Assembly: GCA_030145015.1 (NCBI GenBank)
Contig: JAQYWI010000039.1
Coordinates: forward strand, 1-5,670
Reading direction: 5' to 3'
DNA from: Desulfobacterales bacterium
GTDB taxonomy: Bacteria > Desulfobacterota > Desulfobacteria > Desulfobacterales > JAHEIW01
Length of the DNA: 5,670 bases
Shown here: piece after piece, positions 1 to 5,628 of the stretch
Layout of the letters: every line of letters begins with the position of its first letter
Position numbering within the stretch: position 1 is the stretch's first letter
Program-made: the position numbers and the translations under genes
The notes under the pieces: model-generated
What the model was told of the DNA's origin: nothing
Seen by the model: only the letters and a program-made list of their open reading frames with translations
Database searches by the model: none

Positions 1-176
1 TAAAACTTACTTTTTCTTTGTATTTCCTTTTTCCTCCTTTAGCCCTGCTACAAAGGGCAGTCGATGCTCCCTAAAACCCTATTTTGCAGAAGCCTTTTGA
101 AGGTTGACAAAACAGCGGCACAAAATACCATCAATTTCTCTGCGTTGGGCTATCCCTCCTTTCCCAAAAAGCGTTT
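1..176. other. Non-coding region downstream of the operon
   Basis: No convincing gene is seen on either strand. Read on the minus strand it follows the Lin0512 stop codon and contains two purine-rich Shine-Dalgarno-like strings (GGAGG at 33-37, and AAAGGAGG near 155-163), but neither has a start codon at a usable distance inside the window. A 5-bp inverted repeat (GCCCT 42-46 with AGGGC 54-58) is followed on the minus strand by purines rather than a T-run, so it is not a good intrinsic terminator. Transcription may end by Rho or beyond the left edge. Confidence 0.6.
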
Positions 177-542
177 CTAATTCGCCGGGATGAAAACCGT
201 CACAGCCGCGTTGGCCACGACGATTTGATCGCAGTCCGGGGCGAAATTGGGCACACAAAGCCCCTTGGCGTTCATCCCCCCTTCAACCGCGCGGGCGGTT
301 TTTTGTCCGATGGGAACAGTGGCCTTTACCTGCTCCAGGTCCAGCTTATCCGGTTTCGGACAGGCCACCAAAATATCCACTTGGATGGCTTTCAGATCCT
401 CGATTCCCAGAATTTCCACCAATCCGCACAGACAGCTTCTGGAAATGGCGTCTTTTACAGCCCTGCAAGCCGCCTTGGTAACATCTTCCCCGTGCAAATC
501 CGCCCCTGTGCCTATTTCAACGATAAAACGTTTTGTTCCCAT
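177..542 (-). CDS. Lin0512 family protein (function unknown)
   Basis: This 121-residue protein matches the Lin0512 family of conserved hypothetical proteins (TIGR02058/Pfam Lin0512_fam as I remember them), whose hallmark is a GxGxDxHG motif near the N-terminus. Here it is seen as GTGADLHG at residues 11-18, and the length is normal for the family. The protein is soluble-looking, with no signal peptide or membrane segment; Cys residues lie at 26, 38, 40, 61, 96 and 104. The same frame is open further upstream to 680, but that stretch lies inside the lipA part of the previous gene. The ATG at 542-540 is preferred because it has an AGAAAGG ribosome binding site 7 bases upstream and gives exactly the family N-terminus. 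The start overlaps the LipB-LipA stop codon (TGATG), implying translational coupling. No biochemical function is known to me. Its context points to lipoylation or the 2-oxoacid/acetoin dehydrogenase complex, but this is inference. Confidence 0.88.
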   Translation of the reverse strand: MGTKRFIVEIGTGADLHGEDVTKAACRAVKDAISRSCLCGLVEILGIEDLKAIQVDILVACPKPDKLDLEQVKATVPIGQKTARAVEGGMNAKGLCVPNFAPDCDQIVVANAAVTVFIPAN

Positions 543-2086
543 CAGCTTACCTTTCTGATTTGATGGTTTCCGGATGCGCTTTGGATTGCATCCATCATCT
601 CCTCTGCACGATATGAACTTCTTACCAACGGGCCGGAGGCCACGGATGTAAACCCCATGCCGCGGGCGGTTTCGGCCCACATCTCAAATTCTTCCGGCGG
701 GACATAACGCGCCACCGGCATATGATCTTTGGACGGTGCCAAATACTGCCCCAGGGTGAGCAACCTACAGCCGGCATATTTCAAATCCATAAGGGTTTTT
801 TTGATCTCGTTTTCCGTTTCGCCAAGACCTAGCATAAGCCCCGATTTGGCCATAAGTCCCTTGCCTACGGCGTATGACAAAACGCCTAATGAGCGCCGAT
901 AATCGGCCACCGGGCGAACTTTGGCATACAATCGCGGCACGGTTTCAATGTTATGGTTGAACACGTCCGGCCGGACTACGCATACCGTGTCAAGGGCTGG
1001 GATGGCCCCGCTAAAATCTGGCACCAATACTTCCACAGACACGCCGGGACATTGTTTGCGGATCTGTTGGATGGTCCTGGCAAAATGCCCGGCGCCTCCG
1101 TCGGGCAAATCATCCCGGGTCACAGAGGTGACCACCGCGTGCGTTAACCCCAACTGCTGCACTGCCATAGCGACCCGTTTGGGTTCCCCATCATCCGGAG
1201 CACAGGGTGCGCCCTTGTCCACTGCACAAAATCGGCACCTGCGGGTGCAACGCGTTCCCAGGATCATGAAGGTGGCGGTGCCTCGCTCAAAGCATTCCCC
1301 CTGGTTGGGGCAATGGGCGCTCTGACAGACGGTGGCCAACTGTAAACGCTCCAGCCGCTTTTCCATACGATCTGCAGCCTTAAGGTCTGTTGCGGATATA
1401 ACCAGCCATTGCGGGCGCCCGCTGGGTTTAGCTTTGATTTTCTTACATGCGGCATAATGGTGCCGGCTGCAAAAATTCACTGCAAAGCGCTTTTTCACAT
1501 CCGATATATCCACGGGAACGCCCATCTCGCGATCCATGGAAGTTATTTTCTCACCTGGCTGACCGCAGGGAACGATCAGATCGAACCATCTGGGGTCTGT
1601 ACAAACGTTTAAGGCGATCCCATGGTATGTGACCCACTTGCGCACCGCCAGTCCGACACTGGCGATCTTGGTCCCGTTAACCCACACACCCGGTTTTCCC
1701 TTTTTAAATTCAGGAACCAGATGGTAACTCCGCAGCACATCGGCAATGGTATCGAGCAGTCGCTTCAAAAAAGCGTGCAGATCTTTGTCGCTGACCTTAA
1801 CGATGGGATAGGCCACCAGTTGACCCGGTCCATGAAACGTCGCCTGACCACCGCGGTCAACTTTATATACTTCAACACCACGTTGTTGCAACGCCGCTTC
1901 AGAAATGCACAGATCCTTTTGGCTTCCGCTTCGCCCGAGGGTGACCACGGATGGGTGCTCCACCAGAACCAGGCGATCGGGTGCAGATCCGTTGATCCGC
2001 TCTTCAACCAGATCGAGCTGACGCTGCAAAGCCTGGTGGTACCCTAAACGCCCCCAGTCCAAAATTTCAAAAACAGTGTCTTTCAA
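542..2086 (-). CDS. lipB-lipA: LipB-LipA fusion: octanoyltransferase and lipoyl synthase in one chain
   Basis: This 514-residue protein joins two enzymes of lipoate biosynthesis that are normally separate. Residues 1 to ~205 are LipB, which moves octanoate from acyl carrier protein to the lipoyl-domain lysine. It has RGGQATFHGPGQ at 78-89, catalytic Lys140 in GTKIASVGL and catalytic Cys174 in VPCGQPGEK. Residues ~222-514 are LipA, the radical SAM sulfur inserter. It has the auxiliary-cluster cysteines C254-x4-C259-x5-C265, the radical SAM cluster C280-x3-C284-x2-C287, FNHNIETVPRLY at 376-387 and the C-terminal RSSY at 489-492. All key residues of both halves are present, so both activities are expected; the frame is intact with no sign of a sequencing join. 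The linker is only about 15 residues, Lys-rich, with a CSRHHYAAC string at 206-214. The start is TTG, 9 bases after the E3 stop with only a weak Shine-Dalgarno; no in-frame ATG occurs before residue 184, far inside LipB. It probably lipoylates the E2 of this operon. Confidence 0.95.
   Translation of the reverse strand: MKDTVFEILDWGRLGYHQALQRQLDLVEERINGSAPDRLVLVEHPSVVTLGRSGSQKDLCISEAALQQRGVEVYKVDRGGQATFHGPGQLVAYPIVKVSDKDLHAFLKRLLDTIADVLRSYHLVPEFKKGKPGVWVNGTKIASVGLAVRKWVTYHGIALNVCTDPRWFDLIVPCGQPGEKITSMDREMGVPVDISDVKKRFAVNFCSRHHYAACKKIKAKPSGRPQWLVISATDLKAADRMEKRLERLQLATVCQSAHCPNQGECFERGTATFMILGTRCTRRCRFCAVDKGAPCAPDDGEPKRVAMAVQQLGLTHAVVTSVTRDDLPDGGAGHFARTIQQIRKQCPGVSVEVLVPDFSGAIPALDTVCVVRPDVFNHNIETVPRLYAKVRPVADYRRSLGVLSYAVGKGLMAKSGLMLGLGETENEIKKTLMDLKYAGCRLLTLGQYLAPSKDHMPVARYVPPEEFEMWAETARGMGFTSVASGPLVRSSYRAEEMMDAIQSASGNHQIRKVS
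550..556 (-). promoter_or_regulatory. Ribosome binding site of the Lin0512 gene, inside lipBA
   Basis: AGAAAGG on the minus strand lies 7 bases before the ATG at 542-540 and within the last codons of the LipB-LipA fusion. It decides the start of the Lin0512 gene against the longer open frame reaching 680. Together with the TGATG stop-start overlap it indicates coupled translation. Confidence 0.7.
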
Positions 2087-2098
2087 GCCGATATCTTA
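2084..2098 (-). promoter_or_regulatory. E3 stop / LipB-LipA TTG start junction, same reading frame
   Basis: On the minus strand the E3 stop TAA (2098-2096) is followed by GAT ATC GGC and then the TTG start of the fusion (2086-2084). Both genes are in the same frame with a single stop between them, and only a weak AAG-type Shine-Dalgarno precedes the TTG. Initiation of the LipB-LipA fusion probably depends on ribosomes finishing E3, which would keep the lipoylation enzyme at a lower dose than E2 and E3. The coupling is inference. Confidence 0.6.
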
Positions 2099-3466
2099 AC
2101 TTCGGGGTAGATAAAGCGCCCAATTCAATGCATCCCGGCTGGCATCCACGATCGACTCCGAAAACGTGGGATGAACCCGAATGCTGTTAGCAAGTTCTTT
2201 TAGCGTGCATTCCAATTGCATGGCCAGAACTGCTTCACCCACCAATTCCGTTGCATTGGCGCTAACGATGTGAACCCCCAAAATTTCACCATAGCGGGGT
2301 TCTGAAACAATTTTTACTGCCCCGACCATTTCGTCGCAGGCCATGGCTAATCCGTTTACCGTATAAGGAAAATCGCCGACCTCCACATCGATTCCTTTTT
2401 TTGCGGCCTCCTCTTCCGAAAGCCCTACCGCGCCCACCTGGGGGATGGTCCAAATACCGCGCGGGATCAGGTGAAAGGGAAACAATACGGCTTGGCCCAT
2501 GGCATTCTCGGCGGCCGTTACCCCCGTTGACGAAGCGGCGTGGCTGAGCATCCATCCACCGATGGCATCACCAATGGCATAAATTCCCGGAACCGACGTC
2601 TCCAGCTTGTCGTTGACGGCAATGCTGCCGTCTTCATTCAATTTGACTCCCACCTGATCCAGTCCGATTTGGGCGGTATTGGGCTTGCGTTGGGAGATGA
2701 GAACCTTTTCGATCTTGACGACCTTTTCGTCGCGTCCAACGAGAACGGCTTTATAGCTCTTTTTCAGTTTGCGGACGGATTCAAGGGTACACTTTAACAG
2801 CAATTCAACCCCCTGTTCCCGGAGAGCCTGGGCGATGCGCTGACTCGTTTCCCGATCTTCATGGGGAAGAATCCGGGATTGTTCGGTGGCCAAATACACC
2901 TTGGATCCAAATACGGCGAGAGTATTGGCAATTTCCACTGCCATCGGAAGGGATCCCCAGACCAGCACACTCGCAGGGATTTGCTCCAGATCCATGAACT
3001 GATCCGTCGTCATGGCTACTCCTTCAAGACCGGGAATATCGGGGATATCAAGACAGCTGCCGGTGGCGACAATTATTTTTTTAGTTTCCAGGACGGTTCC
3101 GTCGACGTCTACCTCCCGGTCATTTTTTAAAACCGCTGGTCCTCTGACAACCTCCACCCCATTGTTGGCAAGCAGCCCTTCCATGCCCATGCGAATATCC
3201 CCTGCCACGCCGTTTTTCCTTTCCACAATGGCCTTAAAATCCAGCTCTTCGACCACCACCTTGAGACCAAATTCATGGCTCATGCGGATATTTTGAAGCA
3301 GATAGGCACTGCGCTGCCAAATCTTGGTGGGAATGCAACCACGGTTGACACACGTGCCTCCGATTTCTCCGGCCTCGACCAATGCCACTGCACCACCCAG
3401 CTGGGAAGTGCGGATAGCCGCGGCATAACCTCCGGGCCCGCCTCCGATCACCACGACATCAAACAT
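2096..3466 (-). CDS. lpdA: Dihydrolipoamide dehydrogenase (E3), NAD motif divergent
   Basis: This is a 456-residue FAD disulfide reductase of normal E3 length, which reoxidises the dihydrolipoyl arm of E2 and passes electrons, usually to NAD+. Visible motifs are the FAD-binding GGGPGG at 8-13, the redox-active pair Cys39/Cys44 in GGTCVNRGCIPTK, ATG-type VATGS at 133-137, the second FAD motif IYAIGD at 295-300, and the catalytic His432-Glu437 pair in HPTFSE. Odd points are in the NAD domain: the usual GxGxxG, next to a conserved VE, reads GSLPMA at 171-176; the acidic residue that usually ends the second strand is Thr194, with Glu next to it; and the common GRxPN reads QRKPN at 259-263. Electron transfer from dihydrolipoamide looks intact, but the pyridine-nucleotide site may be altered. 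The ATG start has a strong extended ribosome binding site. It lies 47 bp after E2 and 9 bp before the LipB-LipA fusion. Mercuric reductase-like relatives are less likely given the context. Confidence 0.93.
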   Translation of the reverse strand: MFDVVVIGGGPGGYAAAIRTSQLGGAVALVEAGEIGGTCVNRGCIPTKIWQRSAYLLQNIRMSHEFGLKVVVEELDFKAIVERKNGVAGDIRMGMEGLLANNGVEVVRGPAVLKNDREVDVDGTVLETKKIIVATGSCLDIPDIPGLEGVAMTTDQFMDLEQIPASVLVWGSLPMAVEIANTLAVFGSKVYLATEQSRILPHEDRETSQRIAQALREQGVELLLKCTLESVRKLKKSYKAVLVGRDEKVVKIEKVLISQRKPNTAQIGLDQVGVKLNEDGSIAVNDKLETSVPGIYAIGDAIGGWMLSHAASSTGVTAAENAMGQAVLFPFHLIPRGIWTIPQVGAVGLSEEEAAKKGIDVEVGDFPYTVNGLAMACDEMVGAVKIVSEPRYGEILGVHIVSANATELVGEAVLAMQLECTLKELANSIRVHPTFSESIVDASRDALNWALYLPRS

Positions 3467-3468
3467 AT

Positions 3469-3477
3469 GATCACCTC
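3469..3477 (-). promoter_or_regulatory. Extended Shine-Dalgarno of the E3 gene
   Basis: The minus strand reads GAGGTGATC just before the E3 ATG. This is complementary over 9 bases to the usual 3' end of bacterial 16S rRNA (GAUCACCUC), longer than a typical site. It contrasts with the weak site at the TTG of the next gene, suggesting strong translation of E3 relative to the lipoylation fusion. Confidence 0.75.
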
Positions 3478-3513
3478 TATTTCGGTATTCACGATCAAAG
3501 AATATGTATTCGA

Positions 3514-4857
3514 CTAGATTGGTTTTGCCAATCCGGTCATGATTAAATAGGGATTTTCCAGGTACCGGGCTACGGTCTGCAGAAACTCGGCCGCCGGGGC
3601 CCCGTCCACAATTTGATGGTCAAACGTCAAATTCAGAAACATCATTGACCGGATAGCGATCTCGCCGTTGTAAACGGCCGGTTTTGCTTTAACCCGCCCG
3701 ACCCCTAAAATACCGGTTTCAGGCGATTTTAATATGGGGGTGACGCCATCTACCTGAAACATGCTCACATTCGAAATGGTAAATGTTCCCCCGGTGACCT
3801 CCTCAACCGTTAGAGTTCCTTCCCGAGCTTTACGCGCCAGTTCTCTGGCCTCACTGGCAATCTCGAAAAGATTTTTTTGGTCGACATCCCGCAATACCGG
3901 TACAATCAACCCCTCAGACAAGGCCACGGCAATGCCCATGTGGACGAAATCGTGCAACAGAATTTCTTCGCCAATCAGCGTGGAGTTCATGATGGGATGC
4001 TGCTTCAGGGCCCGGGAAGTTGCCAGAATGATGGTGTCATTATCAGAGATCCTGACCGTATCATCTTGCTTATATTCTTCTCTGACCATGTCGCGGAATC
4101 TAATCATTTCAGTCGCGTCCACTTCGGTAAACATCGTCAATTGAGCTGTGTTGTGAAGACTGGCATGCATATTTTCGGCAATCGATCTTCGGATACCATT
4201 GAACGCCATCGATTTGACCGGATGGGTGACATCTTCGTATTTTTTCAAATCCAGGAATCGCTGAACATCCTTCTTAGTGATCTTTGCGCCTTCCCCGGTC
4301 CCTTCGATAAAAGCGATATCCAACTCTGCCTGCCGGATCATTTCGGCAGCCACAGGGGTCATCTTGGGTGCTGGTGGTCCCTCTTCATGAAAACGCTTGA
4401 CATCGGCTTCCGTAATCCTACCGCTGGGACCGGTACCCGCTGCTAATGCCAGTTCAACACCCAGTTCCTTGGCCAAACGACGGGCTGCCGGGCTAGCCAG
4501 GACAAATTTCTTTTCTGCCGGCTTTTCAGCTGGAGTTGGCGCCGAGCGATCGGAGGCAGGTTCGACTTCCTCAACAACTTCGCCCGCCTGAATTCCCTCA
4601 ATGCGTTCGGGTTGCTCCCCAGGCTCGGCGATAACCGCCACAATGGTTCCCACGGGGACCTTTGTTCCTGCTGAAACTACGATTTGAAACACAATGCCAC
4701 TGGCTGTAGCCTCTACGACATTGGTTATTTTTTCGCTCTCCACTTCAAAAAAAGGCTCTCCTTTTTCAATTGTGTCCCCTTCGGATTTAAACCATTTGCT
4801 AATCTTACCCTCTTTCATCGTCATGCCCCATTTGGGCACGGTTACATTCAGCGCCAC
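3514..4857 (-). CDS. Dihydrolipoamide acyltransferase (E2), two E3-binding domains, acetoin/pyruvate type
   Basis: This 447-residue protein is the E2 core of a 2-oxoacid or acetoin dehydrogenase complex; it accepts an acyl group from E1 on its lipoyl arm and transfers it to CoA. Domains: lipoyl domain ~1-78 with acceptor Lys43 in VESEKITN; acidic then Pro/Ala-rich linker ~79-117; first peripheral-subunit (E3/E1) binding domain ~119-156; second ~166-201; catalytic domain ~212-447 with His414 and Asp418 in DHQIVDGA, where the usual DHRxxDG arginine is Gln415. The EKITN-style lipoyl site resembles acetoin dehydrogenase AcoC proteins, but pyruvate specificity cannot be excluded without E1. The start is GTG: an in-frame TGA lies six codons upstream, GGGGGA sits 7 bases before it, and the next ATG (residue 12) would cut into the lipoyl domain. 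It is the first gene of the visible operon, directly upstream of E3. No E1 alpha or beta gene precedes it. Confidence 0.93.
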   Translation of the reverse strand: MALNVTVPKWGMTMKEGKISKWFKSEGDTIEKGEPFFEVESEKITNVVEATASGIVFQIVVSAGTKVPVGTIVAVIAEPGEQPERIEGIQAGEVVEEVEPASDRSAPTPAEKPAEKKFVLASPAARRLAKELGVELALAAGTGPSGRITEADVKRFHEEGPPAPKMTPVAAEMIRQAELDIAFIEGTGEGAKITKKDVQRFLDLKKYEDVTHPVKSMAFNGIRRSIAENMHASLHNTAQLTMFTEVDATEMIRFRDMVREEYKQDDTVRISDNDTIILATSRALKQHPIMNSTLIGEEILLHDFVHMGIAVALSEGLIVPVLRDVDQKNLFEIASEARELARKAREGTLTVEEVTGGTFTISNVSMFQVDGVTPILKSPETGILGVGRVKAKPAVYNGEIAIRSMMFLNLTFDHQIVDGAPAAEFLQTVARYLENPYLIMTGLAKPI

Positions 4858-4861
4858 TTTA

Positions 4862-4915
4862 TTATCCCCCAGTCATATTAAAGCATAGAAAGCCCTGCAT
4901 TAAGATTTGACGCAT
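4862..4915 (-). CDS. Possible 17-codon leader ORF before E2
   Basis: A short open frame MRQILMQGFLCFNMTGG starts with ATG at 4915-4913 and ends with TAA at 4864-4862, four bases before the E2 GTG and in a different frame. Its last two sense codons are the E2 ribosome binding site. Its own Shine-Dalgarno is doubtful: the bases just upstream are TCTCCTT, while AAGGAG lies 16 bases away in the opposite arm of an inverted repeat. No run of a single amino acid suggests classical attenuation. It may be chance; it may also couple translation into E2. Confidence 0.2.
   Translation of the reverse strand: MRQILMQGFLCFNMTGG
4865..4870 (-). promoter_or_regulatory. Ribosome binding site of E2 (GTG start)
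   Basis: GGGGGA on the minus strand lies 7 bases before the GTG at 4857-4855. It supports the GTG as the true start. The site overlaps the last codons (GGG GGA) of a small upstream ORF, so ribosomes ending there would stop on top of it. Confidence 0.55.
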
Positions 4916-4946
4916 AAGGAGATTAAAATTTCTCCTTGGAAATTTT
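4916..4946 (-). repeat. Two overlapping, mutually exclusive inverted repeats in the E2 leader
   Basis: Plus-strand AAGGAGA (4916-4922) and TCTCCTT (4931-4937) are a perfect 7-bp inverted repeat around TTAAAATT. AAAATTTC (4925-4932) and GAAATTTT (4939-4946) are a perfect 8-bp inverted repeat around TCCTTG. The two share bases, so only one hairpin can form at a time in the minus-strand transcript. In that RNA the second repeat exposes AAGGA in its loop, while the first pairs AAGGAGA with TCTCCTT. They could be an RNA switch in the E2 leader or a DNA operator for a dimeric regulator. There is no T-run, so it is not a terminator. Confidence 0.45.
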
Positions 4947-5021
4947 TGATTTATCTTTTCAGCACTAAATCGAAGAGAATGTTATGAGAAAGATTCTTTA
5001 CAAGCGAATCCTGGAAACTTA

Positions 5022-5049
5022 ATTATGACCAATGCCGGTTCCACTGCAA
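5022..5049 (-). promoter_or_regulatory. Weak promoter candidate for the operon
   Basis: On the minus strand, TTGCAG (5049-5044) is followed after 16 bases by CATAAT (5027-5022), which matches 5 of 6 bases of the -10 consensus; the -35 matches only in TTG. Transcription would begin about 160 bases before E2 and include the inverted repeats. Such matches are common by chance in AT-rich DNA. Confidence 0.2.
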
Positions 5050-5237
5050 GCGTTACAGGACTGTGTATTCATGCGAGCTGGCATTTCTTTTAGTGATTTC
5101 TGGTTGGTTGAGTCGATTTATCAGACGAACACTGATTAAAATTGATCTCTTCTACATCGATTGTGGTGATGGGAACTGGAATTCATTGCATTTTTAACAA
5201 CGAACGGGAGAATTATTTCATCTATTCACTTGCAATT

Positions 5238-5267
5238 CATATAGTTTAAATCAAAAGTCTTCGTCAA
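5238..5267 (-). promoter_or_regulatory. Sigma-70-like promoter candidate for the operon
   Basis: On the minus strand, TTGACG (5267-5262, 5 of 6 to TTGACA) is followed after 18 bases by TATATG (5243-5238, 4 of 6 to TATAAT). It would give a leader of about 370 bases before E2. It has the best -35 in this region, but the long leader and AT-rich background keep confidence low. Confidence 0.25.
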
Positions 5268-5383
5268 TAACAATTTAATTCTTTTATTTTTTTCGTCCGC
5301 AACTAAGAAGCGGCCTCTTGTTAAATAAACTGTTCTCAGATGATAAAGAATTTTTAGAATTTGATGATATTGCATAAATTATC

Positions 5384-5413
5384 TTGTTAACAAAAACCCA
5401 CTTTACCTATAAA
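5384..5413 (+). promoter_or_regulatory. Plus-strand promoter candidate
   Basis: TTGTTA (5384-5389) is followed after 18 bases by TATAAA (5408-5413, 5 of 6 to the -10 consensus). It lies just upstream of the doubtful 60-codon ORF at 5446 and would read away from the operon, towards the right edge. Confidence 0.2.
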
Positions 5414-5445
5414 AGGGCAATCATAATTCAATTTCATTCTGTAGT

Positions 5446-5628
5446 TTGTGGCTATCGCTCATATTCAACTTTTCGGATTACACATTCAAATGGCAACAAT
5501 TTGTTGCTGCTCGTTTTGTTCGATTTCCTAACATTGAATTTGGAGGGACCGGAAATTTGTTAGATGTGCTGATGAAAGGTGTAAATTATTTGGATGATGG
5601 ATTCATAGACATAATGTTTGAAAGTTAA
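5446..5628 (+). CDS. Doubtful small ORF, 60 codons, unrecognised
   Basis: A plus-strand frame opens with TTG and ends with TAA at 5626-5628. The product is soluble-looking and fairly protein-like in its second half (for example FGGTGNLLDVLMKGVNYLDD at residues 32-51), with acidic residues near the C-terminus. I do not recognise a family. Against it: no ribosome binding site, a TTG start, no ATG before residue 43, and an AT-rich background. The frame is open back to a TAA at 5410-5412. It could be a chance frame or the tail of a decayed gene. A promoter-like sequence lies upstream. Confidence 0.18.
   Translation: MWLSLIFNFSDYTFKWQQFVAARFVRFPNIEFGGTGNLLDVLMKGVNYLDDGFIDIMFES
5493..5507. repeat. 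Short palindrome GCAACAA-T-TTGTTGC
   Basis: A perfect 7-bp inverted repeat with a single central base, the form of an operator for a dimeric repressor. It lies inside the doubtful 60-codon ORF and about 640 bases from E2. No second copy was seen in the window, so its role is unknown. Confidence 0.3.

Noticed and set aside
42..58. Hairpin GCCCT/AGGGC as operon terminator
   Set aside because: Only 5 bp, and followed on the minus strand by purines, not a T-run.
104..131. Plus-strand TTGACA-16-TACCAT promoter
   Set aside because: The -35 is perfect but the -10 is poor and there is no plus-strand gene downstream; an antisense transcript cannot be supported from sequence alone.
177..680. Longer 167-residue version of the Lin0512 gene
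   Set aside because: The extra 46 residues overlap the LipA C-terminus in another frame, and the ATG at 542 has a good ribosome binding site and gives the family's N-terminus.
1622..2047. 141-residue plus-strand frame opposite LipB
   Set aside because: Antisense shadow of the conserved LipB domain.
3877..4446. 189-residue plus-strand frame opposite E2
   Set aside because: It is the antisense shadow of the E2 coding sequence, with no recognisable motif.
5317..5393. Repeated CTTGTTAA octamer (5317 and 5383) and palindrome TTGTTAACAA
   Set aside because: Short AT-rich matches expected by chance in this region; no regular spacing or further copies.
5491..5508. Sigma-54 promoter TGGCA...TTGCT
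   Set aside because: The distance between GG and GC is 12 bases rather than the strict 10, and it points to no convincing gene.
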